A DNA stretch of 64,000 nucleotides from positions 2,356,001-2,420,000 of the forward strand of contig JAHRBC010000003.1 of assembly GCA_022702545.1 (NCBI GenBank), given 5' to 3'. Below, piece by piece: positions 20,691 to 31,657 of this stretch. A model generated the notes under the pieces. It searched no databases. It was given only the letters and a program-made list of their open reading frames with translations, and was not told where the DNA came from. A program made the position numbers and the translations under genes. Position 1 is the stretch's first letter, and each line of letters begins with the position of its first letter. This DNA comes from Phycomyces nitens. Lineage: Eukaryota; Mucoromycota; Mucoromycetes; Mucorales; Phycomycetaceae.

Positions 20691-23207
20691 ATAAAAAACG
20701 GTAGTTATGCTACCGTTTTTGGCACAGCTACCGGTCCTTCCGCCGTAGTGTATCTGGGGGAAGGACCATATTGTCAGCCTCTTGTTGCATATCGGCCAAG
20801 TCTCTGTTGGTGATCAGACCAGCTGATCTCCACTTCTCCATCACTCGCTTCGAGGTTCCCAAGAAGAGGTTATGCATCGGGTCAATGATGGTGCACTCGA
20901 CTACATTAAAGTACTCAAGATTGTGGAGTTCCGACCAGCGGACTCCATTCTCCTTTTCCATCCTCTTTTGGTCTGCCTCACTCGATGCACGCTTCCAGGC
21001 CAGGGCATCACGATGATTATCTGCTTCGGTTTGAGGCACCCACTCGGAAAAGACAAAACCAGAATAATCAACACCGCCATTCCCTGGGAGATGGGAGAAC
21101 TGGCGATTGCACTTGTGGCAGGCATTGGTGCTCATGTGGGACGTGAATCCGCATGTCTTGCGAGCAGCAGGAATGTCGCAGGCAACAAGGAAAAGAGCAG
21201 CATGGACAAGAGCACCAGAAGGACAGTGCACAGTAGGGATCACCACACCCACATACAAGGATTGGAGCTCGGCAACAAGAGGACGGAGGTAGTGATTGAT
21301 CTCACTGGTCTTGGCTTCTTTTGGGCCAGGCATGAGGCCAACAAGAATGGTGTTCTCCTTCTTGTATCGTTCGTCTCGTGGCAAGTTGTTTATAGACATG
21401 TAGATTGCCCCACAAGAGTAAGTAACCCCATCAAAAGGTTGAAACCAATTGATGTTTAGAGTCAACATGATTGATCGTTCATGAGCCACGAATTGCTGAC
21501 CATTGCTGTCTTCCAGATTGCTCCACTTGGCACCATCATAGACATCAAACATCATGCCTGCAACTTGCTGTCTATGTCTCCAGTGATTGATACTGCTTTC
21601 GAATCCAGGGCGACAGAAGAGAACGGACAAGGCAGAAATCAAGGAGTTGTACATATACACCTTCTTTGGCAGTGCTACGTTTCTCGAAGGCTTGAAGAGA
21701 TTGGCGCCACATATACCGCCAGAAAGTCTTCTGAAGTTGCAGCACTGGGGAACACCGTCAAACTCCATGTATGTCTTGTGGCACTCACCACACACCACGT
21801 AGCGCTAGACACCTTTGCAGACTTGGTTGAACCCTGTCATGGAGGAAAGACCACTCAAACTCAATGGCAGACGGAATGATTCGCCAAAGTGCGCCAAAAC
21901 CTCATTGAGGAACTTGATCAAAATTGCTCCTCCAGAGTTTACAACATATTTTGATATGAAAAAGGTGGCAAAGGCAGCAATGAAAGCATGGGTGTTATCC
22001 GCTGGCATGTTGGAGGATGAGAATTGTTCTATATGGGTTTTGTATATTAATATATGATATCTATGTTTTTCTTGTACTTTTACTAACCTTCAAATTCTTC
22101 AGCTTCATATTCAGAGCCTTCCATTGTATCAAGCTCAATGATATCCTCATCTTCATTTTCAGCTATAAACAAAAATTGGTAACAGACACAGGTAAGTTTT
22201 CCATTGTTTTTTTTGGAGCAAAAAAGTAAATATTCAAGTGGCTGCAATTTATTATGCAATTTGAATAAAATTTTATACTTACATTCAACATGAGCATCAA
22301 CATCATGGACCTCGGCATCAATCTCCATGTTATTGTCATTCTTCATCTGAATTGCTTCAGCTGACAATGCTATATTTTTTAAAATGTTTAATTACACTTT
22401 GAAATGCGAACAAATTATATATATATTACTTACAAGAAGCTGTCTGCATAAAATGTCTGACAAGATCGTTATCAGCATGTCTTCGTGCTGTTTGGGCAGA
22501 TACTGCTACAAATCCTTGGACATCGAGAGAGCAGACTGAGCACTGGCATTGAACTTCGTTATTGAAAGTGTTGTACATATTGTTTAAAGAGGTTATAGGA
22601 TTGATATAAAGAAAAGTGGTTCAGGAACATAGTTTATTTTGCTTGTTTTATAGTTCAGGAACCATTTACATTACGTACATGCCGTTATTATAAATATTAA
22701 CAAATTCACTTAATGATTGTATTTGGAAATTGACATTATTTCATTTTAAATATATGACTATATACCAAGTAGTTGTTTTGTATATACATCTTTTAATAAT
22801 ATGATATCATGTCTATTTCTCCAACTCTTCATTAACCAAAGTACATCGTCATTAAAATATACTTTAACTAAATATATATTTCAAGTAGTCTCAGCTGCGC
22901 ACTCTTGCCCATATTTGATAATTTATTTTCAACATCCCCAAGAATATTAATTTCGCGACCTTCAAAAGACAGAGAAAATATCGTAGTTGAATAATCAACA
23001 AAAATAAAGACATATTCTAATGTCCATCCAATAGAACTACCAAATATTCTTAACGCCGTCTAAAGTGAGCAATCAAGAAAAGGGCTAATCCAAGACCTAT
23101 ACTCCCCTCGTTTCAATTGATGTATTCAGAGTTGAAATTGGGTATTTTTTGCAGTGTTAATTTGAAAATTATTTAATTAATAATAAATACGTTTTTGAAT
23201 TAAATAG

Positions 23208-26081
23208 TAATGGAAATTGTTGATACTGAAGAGCAATACTTTGAGGCCGTAGACAATGTAGAGGCCATGGATTTTGAGTCTGGTGGTAAGGATTTCTTAA
23301 AATTTTATTGTTTTTTTATTAAATTAATTTTTTTTACACCTGGGCAGACTTGGAAAACGGCGTTGAAGAATATGAGGGGGTACAAGAACCCATTAGAAAC
23401 CTACCTCTCTCTGAGTCTGATGCCATTTTTGGTGCAGAGGATGAATGTAGCTCAGTTGGTGACTCTGACTCTGACTCTGACAGTGAAAGTGAAGACGAGA
23501 TGAATGATGATGAAGGTCTGTATAGTATCTGAGCTGATAATCGCTCTATCTATATAAATATTATATATTAATATGCTTTTTTTTTGATTAATATGTTTCT
23601 AGAATTCAACTCAGAATTGAGTTTCATTCACGGCTTTATAGTCAAGGCTCTTGCCCTGTTCATTTCCTTTTACATTGTCAATGAAGGCGCAATTATCTTG
23701 ATTGCAATCGTGAATAAGATCCTGGATTTTTTGGCGATTCTTTCCGAGTCCCATCAAGTGTCTCAGGTCTCAAAAGTATGGCAGGAATGAATGCATTGAC
23801 AAAGGGAATCAAGAAGTATGTTGCATGTGATGAATGTCACAGCATTTACGAGAACGATGGTGCACCTCTTTTCTGTACATTTGACAAGTTTGAAAACAGC
23901 GCCTTGTGTGGCCATGGCTTGTTCAAGTCCAATTTGTCATCTGTCCCAAAAAAATTGTATATCTACCAGTCAATCAAACACTCTATCCAAACACTCTTTT
24001 CTCGGCCTGATTTTGAATCACAGATCAACTCTTGGAATTGTGGTCCCAAGGTGGAAAAGACTATGTTTGATATATATGATGGTGCGATGTGGAACGAGTT
24101 GCCTGATGTGAATGGAATCCCTTTTGTTGACAGCGAGCGCTCTCTTATGCTGACATTAAACATTGACTGGTTCCAACCATTTGATGGTGTCACGTATTCT
24201 TGTGGTGCCATCTACCTTGCTGTCAACAACCTTCCTCGTGATGTCAGATTCAAGAAGGAAAATATCATCCTTGTTGGTTTGATGCCTGGGCCCAGAGAAG
24301 CAAAAACCTCAGAGATAAATCACTATCTCAAACCACTGGTCAATGAGTTGGAGGATCTCTATAAAGGAATCAGAATGAAGACTCATCAATGCCCATCTGG
24401 TGCAACTGTCTATGCCGCTCTTTTCCTGGTCGCTTGTGACATCCCTGCCGCAAGGAAAGTATGTGGGTTCACATCCCATACAAGTACAAATGCTTGTCAT
24501 AAGTGTAATCGTTGGTTCAATTGGTTAGCTGGAACGAACTCTGTTGATTATTCTGGATTTGATTTCTCAAAGTGGCTCCTTCGCACTAAGAATGATAATT
24601 GTAAGGATGCTGAGGTCTGGAGAAATGCAGCCACTCAAGCTGAGAGGCAGCACCTTGAAGTTGCCAGTGGTGTTTGCTGGTCCGAACTGCATCGTCTCCA
24701 GTACTTTGATGTTGTCCGCTGCACGATCATTGATCCAATGCACAATCTCTTCTTAGGCACTGCCAAGAGAATGATGAAGAGATGGGTTGCAGATGGAGTA
24801 ATCAACGATAAGAGTCTCGTTGCCATGCAGAAGATGGTGGAAAAGATGGTGTTGCTGCCAGATTATACTCTATTAAAGACAAAGATTGCAAAGGGGTGCC
24901 CCTTCATGAAAGCTGATGAGTGGAAGTCGTGGTGTTTGGTATACTCTCCCGTGGTATTGAAGAACGTGCTGCCACTGCCAATGTTCAAAAATTAGATGTT
25001 TTTTTTAAATGCCTGCCGTTTTTTGACCAAGCCAAGTATCTCTGAGGATGATATTGAGGAAGTGCATCGCAATCTGGAGCAATTTGGCAAAGGTTGTGAG
25101 CAATTATATGAGTCTGACCTCCTCTCTCCCAACATGCACCTCCATCTTCACCTTCGTAAAACGGTTCTGGACTTTGGTCCGGTTTATGGCTACTGGCTTT
25201 TTGGTTTTGAGAGGTACAACAGTATCCTCAAAAACATCAACACAAACAGGAAAGGTGGATTCGAGGCCACATACATGAGAAGCTTTGTTGAGGATACACG
25301 AAAGGCAGATTTTGTTCGTGGGTTTCTGAGCACAGCCAATGGATATCATTTGTCAGATATCTTTCGCATGTTTACCAATACCCCAGACACTATATCCACG
25401 CCAGCACATTCTCATTATTTCTCTACCTTCTCATTGCCTGATTTTGTTGAATATGCTGAAAATCCATTGATAACAGTATATACTAACCAGCCTTTGCCAC
25501 CATCAACACTCCCATTAAAAAAGAAGCCCATGAGTATGATGAGTAGGGCAGAATATGACTGTTTGGTTGAATATTACCAGGTTGCCTACAATGACAGGTC
25601 CATCAAAGGCTGTAATGACACCATGGCTTCCTCTGCTTTTGTCAATGACTGGATCGAAATGCTCAAGTCTGTCAGTATTCTAGGCCAGATGTTCAAAGGA
25701 AGGAGTGGTAGAAATCAAAAAGGATCATACATCCAAGCATTATTTGTTGAGGAAAAGACTGAGGCAGTGTACGCGTATGTTGGAGAGATTCAGTATCTAT
25801 TTGTTCACGCATTTAGCCCTGCTTTTTCTTCTTCACATCGTGGAAATGCCTATAACAGTCAACACACCTTTGCTTTTGTGAACTGGTTCAAAACTACATC
25901 AGACACCACCAGAGAGGCTGAAGGCATTGAGATTCACAAGGACGAATTTTCAGCTCTTGACTTTCAAAGCATTCTTCCTGTCCATCGGATTCTCCTGCCT
26001 GTTGCAATTGTGGATTATAAATCTAGTAGTAACATTAACAAAAAACTAGTTGTCCCCTTGCCTAGAAAGGTTTCCGCCTAA
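23208..26081 (+). pseudogene. tnp2 transposase of element C, exons 2-4
   Basis: Exon 2 is 23208-23285, exon 3 23348-23515 (acidic, SDSDSDSESEDE) and exon 4 starts at 23603. Exon lengths equal those of element D. In exon 4 the upstream frame meets a T TTT TTG heptamer at 23727-23733; a -1 shift enters the main frame, open from 23778. That frame holds LTLNIDWFQPFDG (Asp), ACDIPAARKVCGFTSH and CHKCN, DPMHNLFLGTAK, then TAG at 24993-24995 (from TGG, by comparison with D) and continues to 26081 through LFGFERYNSILKN (Glu) and the C-terminal beta domain. Exon 1 is stranded at 12584. Two independent lesions make it a pseudogene. Confidence 0.88.
23727..23733 (+). promoter_or_regulatory. candidate -1 ribosomal frameshift heptamer (element C)
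   Basis: T TTT TTG in the zero frame of exon 4 fits the X XXY YYZ slippery pattern. The -1 frame is the one carrying the transposase core. The identical heptamer sits at the same place in element D. An ancestral single-T deletion is the simpler alternative. Confidence 0.45.
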
Positions 26082-26176
26082 ATATATTTATCTTATCTCT
26101 CTTGGTTTTAATTATAATTTTATAGGTTGTTTTGCAAATCATGTGTTTAAAAAGTAAAAAAGACAAAAACAAAGAT

Positions 26177-27408
26177 TTATTCATTTTTGAATGTCCAGAC
26201 AGGCAAATTCAAAGTCAGGTGACTTGGGGCAGGAATCTCCTTGACTGATGTTTGCTGTCTGGGCATTCTTGTCTTTGTCTTTGGTCCAGACCATTTCAGA
26301 TCATCCTCTCTTGAAAAACGGTCAATGACCTCCAGAAGCCGGTTCAACTATATTAAATTTATCAGTCTTTTATCAGCACTCAGCACATCACTCTACAAAA
26401 TATTAACTACCTCATCGCTTCTCCAGCTGGGACGAGCAACATGGAGAACATGCATGGTGATACCAGGTGCAACGTCTTCCATGCCCAACTCACCATCAGA
26501 CATCACATCCTTTTGGAGGACATGGAGATAGGCCATCTCCTCAGAGTTTTCAGGCTTATGGCCCATCTCCTCATCAATTGCCCTCCAGTGACACTTGTAG
26601 ACCGCCACCCTGCGCGAGTGGATCTAGAAAAATTTTCAGATTAAGTCAAAAATATCATATTGTCTTTATACTAACCTTGACGAGCCTGCTGTTGGCCTGA
26701 ACCTTTTTCTTCTTTGCAATAGACTGCTCTTCAGTCATCTTTGCAACGCGATGGTAGTACTTATAGTTATTTTTTAGTTTTTGCACTACCATGCCAGGCC
26801 AAAAACCAGCAGCATGAGGCTGTGAGAGAATGTAGTCTCTCATGTAGTTAATGACCCTGACATTGTCTGGGTGGTCGATCCTCTCATCCTTATTCCATTT
26901 CTGCTTGCCTTTGTTCTCAGCAATCAGAGCTGGATCTTTGGAGTCAAGGTCTTTCTTCCACATCTTATTCTCAATAAGTTCCTGGATATAATTTGTGAGA
27001 AAATATTTTTTTACAAAACAATAATAATATTCATACCAAGACAATTGCGCACATATCACTGGGACTAATTGAGCTGGAGGGGCCAACAGAAGGAACCATT
27101 CCAACGGAACCAGCTTGGCCAAGAGGGAGCTGGCTCTGGACACCACTGGCATGGGCTTCCATGAGTGTACTCATGGTCTTGTTGGTCTTGCCAGCGATGT
27201 CATAGACCATTCCCATTCTGGACTTGAGGAACCTCAAGTCTTCAAGGATAGCGGCCATTTCTGTCCTGCCTTGGCTACTTCCCTCACCAGTACTAGGAGA
27301 TCTAGGCATAATCTCACGCTGGCTGATATGACCAGCAACAACATGGTCAATTGGAGCAGCTGGATTTGCTCTGGCTTTGCGTCCTGAGTTTGCTTGGGTT
27401 GGGGACAT
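26177..27408 (-). CDS. accessory protein of element C, four exons
   Basis: Exons on the minus strand are 27037-27408, 26676-26981, 26411-26623 and 26177-26347, with GT/AG junctions that keep the frame. The N-terminus (MSPTQANSGRKARANPAAPI) is basic and Ser/Pro-rich. A helical stretch follows (LEDLRFLKSRMGMVYDIAGK). Exon 2 contains KWNKDERIDHPDNVRVINYM and GFWPGMVVQKLKNNYKYY. Exon 3 has VAVYKCHWRAIDEEMGHK, LQKDVMSDGELGMED and VARPSWRSDE. Exon 4 begins LNRLLEVIDRFSRED and ends WTFKNE. The EMG, LQKxxMS and PSWRS blocks match elements B, D and H. Function unknown; candidate TnpA-like cofactor. Convergent with tnp2, 95 bp apart. No stop seen. Confidence 0.75.
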
Positions 27409-27951
27409 TTTCTAAATAAATATTTTCAAAATAAAATAATAATAATACATAGATTAATATATTTTTATTATATATATCCTTGAATATATAGACTTACATA
27501 ATAAGCTGTAGTAGTGGGTGTAGTGTCAGGTAAGAACAATAATATTACTTGTCAAAAAAACTATATTTATATATTGAAAAAAAGTATATTTTTGGAGTAC
27601 AGCAAAATAAAATGAATTTGTGGACACACAGTTTTCATAATCCCATTATTCTCATAATTTATTAAGGCTTACTATAATCTAAAAATGCATATGGATTCTT
27701 TTTTCCCAATTTTCCCTTTTTCTCTTTCTTTTTTCTTTTTGCTTCTTTTATACTCTCTGGTAAGTATTTAAAAAATTTTCACGCAATTAAAAACAACCTT
27801 TAACATTTTTTCAATTATCTAAAAGATGTCCTATAGTCACTTTTATTCATGCTTACACAAGAAAAACGTAAATAGGTGCACTATTTTTTATTGCTGTTGC
27901 TAATCAGTAATCTTCATCTTGTAGATTCAAAAACAACTCCTTTCAATTACA

Positions 27952-28130
27952 ATGGCCAAAGATGACAATGATGAAGTTGAATGGAGGGAATGTACTTGGT
28001 ATGTTTGAATATTTTATCACTATTAATACTAATATATTCTGTCTTTACTATCAGCTCTTTATATTAAACAAAATTGCCGTGTTTTAACAAAGACATGGAA
28101 TACCCAACAAACCAGTTTGTCTTGGTAAGT
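27952..28130 (+). other. small spliced ORF-like unit, element C copy
   Basis: ATG followed by AKDDNDEVEWRECTW, a GTATGT donor, a TTTACTATCAG acceptor and a second exon around AACAAAGACATGGAATACCC ending at GTAAGT. Element D has a near-identical unit at 40143-40316. The frame of the second exon is ambiguous and this copy seems shifted. It could be a third small gene or a conserved transcribed leader. Confidence 0.35.
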
Positions 28131-28904
28131 AATCAGTCATTCCTATTACTTTTCTAACAGAAAATATAGATATCTTTTCTATTACACGTACACATTTTTT
28201 GATGGCTATATCATTATCTATCATGAAATACTGTTTGGTATGCCTGAAAATTCGCTCTCAAGATATGGAGCATCTACTCTGTTCTGTCAACCACTTCAGC
28301 CATTCAAAGCAGTAGTTAAAGAGTCGGCCATGCTCTCGACCCATGTTTTAAAAAGGTAAACATAAGTATACCGTGAATATAGCTATAGCCATGAATCTAG
28401 ACCAAATTACTAGGCTGTATATTATGAGAAAAAAATTTATCAATAAAAACATATTCGTAAACTATTTGCCATAATCTATTATAAAGAAGTATATAATAAA
28501 TTACCAATTGAAAGTATTCAAAGCCTCAAAAATATTAAACAGCCAATAAATACTTGTCTGGTAGAAGATAGTTGAATTGATAGACAAGGGAAAGTAATGA
28601 AAGTTGAATCTTGATCTGTCAAAAATAGATCTTATTATTGACCTTGAAATAATAATCCATGTAACGTTATACTGAAAAGAGATAAAATATACACTTTCAG
28701 TTACAGTTCTGTACCTCCTTGAGGTTAATGAGCCGACATGCCCAAAACTAGAGCATTATATCTGCCAAATTACTGCAACATCTCATATGACTCGTCATTC
28801 ATATCTGGAGAGTAATATTTCTATTTAATTCTAGGATTTTTTATTTATTTGCCTCGGGATTTCACTTACTATCACATCTGGGAATCGTACATTTTTTTGC
28901 AGTG

Positions 28905-28981
28905 TAAAGTGCTCTAAAATCATAAAAAACAGTAGTTATGCTACCGTTTTTGGCATAGCTACCGGTCCTTCTGCCATAGTG
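28905..28981 (+). mobile_element. CACTA-1 copy 0, right terminus
   Basis: Begins with the second TAA copy, continues AGTGCTCTAAAATCATAAAA and ends GGTCCTTCTGCCATAGTG. It completes the piece at 10307-10718, showing that everything from 10719 to 28904 was added inside this element. Confidence 0.88.
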
Positions 28982-29063
28982 AAAGAGATAGGGGATTCAG
29001 CTACAGATGTAGTGGTACAAATATCCAAGGACAGCAGTGCTGCAGAAGAGAGAGAGAAACAAA
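28982..29063 (+). other. short open segment flanking CACTA-1 copy 0
   Basis: An open frame (KEIGDSATDVVVQISKDSSA, then acidic/basic residues) runs from the element end towards a TAA at about 29090. It could be the tail of a host or TE gene interrupted by copy 0, but nothing matches it on the left side. Too short to name. Confidence 0.3.
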
Positions 29064-29589
29064 CACTGCAAAAAATGAAGAAATTCCAATAACGTAAAAG
29101 TGGCAATGCTGTACTATAAAGCAATGTTTTAACATACGTTGGTTTTTTTTCCGACTATGAGCCAAGCTACCTTGTCAGCTATCTTGTTGACATGCTATCT
29201 AGTAATGGATTTTTGAAATAATGTGCTGCAGGTGAGGGCTGTTAGCACTTTTGGTGTACTGATCTGATCTGGAAAAACAAAAAGAAATATTTAAAAGTAC
29301 AGTTCTATTTTGGTGCTGTATTTATAGACCTGGAAATATTGGGAGAATCATATATTCATGAAAATACATGGTTGTGTATTTGTTGAAAATATTGAGCATA
29401 CTCTTCATGAAAGCCATTTAAATGAATGGATTGAAAGCTTCTTTATTCTTCTTCACCAGTAATATATCACCTATTATTTGATTTCCTGTTTATAATTGAT
29501 TGGTAATGTTTTACATTTTTATTTTTATTAGAAAGAATAGAATGTTTCTAGGTTTAGGGTCTACTATTACGCCTATTCCTATGCCTAGC

Positions 29590-30530
29590 TGTTTCTACCC
29601 GGTTGCTTGCTGCTATTTGGATAGAAAATTTTTCTACATAAAAAATACCTGCAAAAATATGAATATCCAGTGATTTTTTGGGCTGCGGGAGTGTTCTGTA
29701 AAAGATAAAGAAGTGTTAATGATGTGGGGTACAAATAGGAAATTTTTGTGTGACAAAAGATACTTACATTGCAAGAGATGGGCAAGAGTGCACAAAGGGG
29801 ACTTGAATTGTAAGGCTGGATGGGCTGTGTGGCGGGTTTTACTATAAAAAAGGGAATAAACATTAATATGGGTGAACAGAGTGATGATATATTTAACTTA
29901 CATACCAGGAGCCAAATGGGTTACCAAAGTAGGGGGCATGGTATGCAAAGGAAGCCCAAGTGAGTCTATAAAACACATAATAATAATTATTAATAAATAG
30001 TCTGAATAATATTTTGAATAAGCAAAAAGAGATTTATAAAGAATATTACCTTTATGATTACAATTGCGAATGATAGAGGAGGCCGATGGCGTGAATAGAA
30101 AGGGCAGTCTACAATGGAATAGAGTCAGAGAGGGAACAAGTATGATTGAAAGAAAAATTTTACCTGGTGCTGATGACATCCTAATATAAGTTGTTTGGCC
30201 AATATAAGAGAGAAAGTGAAAATAATTTTTATCAAGATGATGGTACCAGTGAATGCAGCCAGTGAGTATTTGTCTAGATGGCCATTGTGGAAAGAATGAG
30301 TTGCAATGGGAGCTCACATCTATGAAAAAGATGTTAATTTGTGTGTATAAAGAAGTATAAAAAATGTCTTACCAGAGAAAGGCGCCAATATCAAAAAAGC
30401 AAACAAAAGGAAAAATAAAGGGAACCAAAGAAAAAGGAGAGAGTCTGAAAAAATTTTCACCTTTGAAACATGCTGCGGAAGGTGTGATGGATTGAGCCCA
30501 AAAACAATATCAAGGCCAATTTGCATCTCA
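29590..30530 (-). other. possible multi-exon transcript with small exons
   Basis: The minus strand shows a series of short segments bounded by GT and AG with pyrimidine-rich 3' ends. Examples are exons near 30058-30110, 29905-29965 and 29767-29838, with intervening introns of about 55-90 nt. One reading joins LPFLFTPSASSIIRNCN, DSLGLPLHTMPPTLVTH and KPATQPIQPYNSSPLC. Other phases hit stops and no family is recognisable. It may be a real gene of element H, a noncoding transcript, or chance. Confidence 0.25.
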
Positions 30531-30627
30531 GTGCTTCAAGACAATGGATAAACATCTTTATAGTCATTCAAAATGCCTATATATAATGGCCTTTTTGATA
30601 GTATTCAACCTCTCTTACCTTTACACC

Positions 30628-30669
30628 AACCCACACACACACACACTTACTCACCCACCCACCCACCAA
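30628..30669. repeat. simple repeat, CA and CCCA units
   Basis: ACCCACACACACACACACTTA followed by ACCCACCCACCCACC. Ordinary microsatellite. Confidence 0.8.
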
Positions 30670-30734
30670 AACATTTTTTGTATGTATATTATATTTATTT
30701 TTATTTCAATTGAACAAAAACTAATAATTATATG

Positions 30735-31480
30735 GTACATTCGGACTTAGATATCAACTTTTTTACACACTTTTCAAAAGCCTAAGACTTTTGCAAAAAT
30801 AAATATATCAAAAATCTGAGCCGCGCGTTAGAAAGCCATAGCATTGATTAATGTATCCCACAGCTTCATTTTTAATTAAATGGCGTTAAAGAAAAGCCTT
30901 AGTGTTTTAAAGATATGCTGGTAAGCGACAATTACATAGTGGAGATCATAATTTTCATGAAATTGAAACAGGCTGAAGGGCTATTGTCGGAAATTTAAAA
31001 AAATTATGAGGAAAAATGCAGGTCACGTGCTTGTGACTTCGTATTTTTGTACCTGATCAACTGTAAGGTAGTCAAAAAAAGATTAAATATGTATAAATTT
31101 TATATAATACATTCGGACTTTTATATCAGCATTTTCACGTACTTTTTAAAAGCCTAAGACTTTTGCAAAAATAAAGTTACAAAAAATCTGAGCCACGCGT
31201 TAGATAGCCATTGTACTGTTTAATGTATCCCGTGGCTTTGTTTTTAATTAAAAAGCTTTAACAAAAAGTTTTAGTGTTTTAAAGATATGTGAAGTATATT
31301 CGGACTTTGATATAAACTTTTTCACATATTTTTTCAAAAGCCTAAGACTTTTGCAAAAACAAGGTTATAAAAAATCCAAGCTGTGTATTAGATAGCCATA
31401 GTATTGATTGATGTATCCCGTGGCTCTATTTTTAATTAAACAGCTTTAACAAAAAGCCTTAGTGTTTTAAAGATTTGCTA
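30735..31480. repeat. three diverged direct repeats of ~150-180 bp in element H
   Basis: Units start at ATTCGGACTTAGATATC (about 30735), ATTCGGACTTTTATATC (about 31108) and ATTCGGACTTTGATATA (about 31292). Each continues AAAAGCCTAAGACTTTTGCA, a TTAGATAGCCAT-like block, ATGTATCCC, TTTTTAATTAAA and CTTAGTGTTTTAAAGAT. They precede the accessory gene, a subterminal position by analogy with element B. Confidence 0.85.
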
Positions 31481-31657
31481 GTAAGAGATGGTAACATAGC
31501 GGAGATAATAATTATATTTTGCAGTATGTCAGATGTTAAATATCATTATTTTTTACCTGCAGAGTTTTATCAAACGAAATTCAAACAAATTCGACAAAAG
31601 TCAATAGTTAAAGCTAAATGCACTATAATCGAAATATACTTTACCATATTCTAGAAA

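Larger units (their letters stand above)
16944..20750 (+). mobile_element. CACTA-1 element, copy II, inserted in the tnp2 gene of B
   Basis: Left end CACTACGGCGGAAAAAACGG and right end GGTCCTTCCGCCGTAGTG, flanked by TAT at 16941-16943 and 20751-20753. This is the clearest complete CACTA-1 copy. Subterminal CGGTAG/CTACCG palindromes fill 16960-17120 and recur at 20124-20146, 20440-20463 and 20695-20735. The inside has only relics of two divergent genes, so mobility would depend on a transposase from elsewhere. 17130-18750 has no gene. Confidence 0.93.
15700..22578 (-). pseudogene. tnp2 transposase of element B, split by a CACTA-1 insertion
   Basis: Minus-strand gene. Exon 1 (22434-22578) has ATG and QCQCSVC ... 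SAQTARRHAD. Exons 2 (22283-22369) and 3 (22088-22162) are acidic. Exon 4 runs from about 22029. It contains FIAAFATFFISKYVVNSGG, CGECHKTY, LTLNINWFQPFDG (first-Asp motif, here N-W where D-W is usual), ACDIPAARKTCGFTSH with CHKCN (second Asp, zinc knuckle), DPMHNLFLGTSK and LFSFERYNGVLKN (Glu). The C-terminal beta domain follows (15700 to about 16300). Two breaks: TAG at 21805-21807 (likely from CAG) and the 3.8-kb CACTA-1 at 16944-20750. The flanks rejoin in frame when the element and one TAT are removed. Asn for Asp in the first catalytic motif suggests inactivity even so. Confidence 0.88.
12757..23156 (-). mobile_element. CACTG-type CACTA element B, inserted in intron 1 of element C's tnp2
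   Basis: The left end CACTGGAAAAAGTATACG starts at 12757 and the right end GGTATTTTTTGCAGTG stops at 23156, flanked by TTA at 12754-12756 and 23157-23159. Collapsing the TTA restores an intron sequence collinear with element D. The element carries the accessory gene (plus strand, 14375-15614) and tnp2 (minus strand, 15700-22578), convergent. It is itself interrupted by CACTA-1 copy II at 16944-20750. Without that it is about 6.6 kb. 12857-14374 has no gene apart from the repeats listed. 22579-23156 is AT-rich subterminal sequence. Confidence 0.9.
10719..28904 (+). mobile_element. CACTG-type CACTA element C (carries nested insertions)
   Basis: The left end CACTGCAAAAATACCCCC starts at 10719 and the right end TTTTTTTGCAGTG stops at 28904, with TAA on both sides (10716-10718 and 28905-28907). 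The TIRs share CACTGCAAAAA and then GATTCCCA-ATGTG with mismatches. After removal of the Tc1 element (10778-12388) and element B (12757-23156) it is about 6.2 kb and collinear with element D: tnp2 gene plus-strand, accessory gene minus-strand, and a small conserved unit near the right end. Confidence 0.9.

Noticed and set aside
20872..21459. 195-codon plus-strand ORF and similar antisense ORFs over tnp2 copies
   Set aside because: Antisense shadows of the well-supported tnp2 genes; their sequence follows the sense codons.
26241..26700. Plus-strand ORFs opposite the element C accessory gene
   Set aside because: They cross the introns and exons of the spliced minus-strand gene, whose frames and splice sites match element D.
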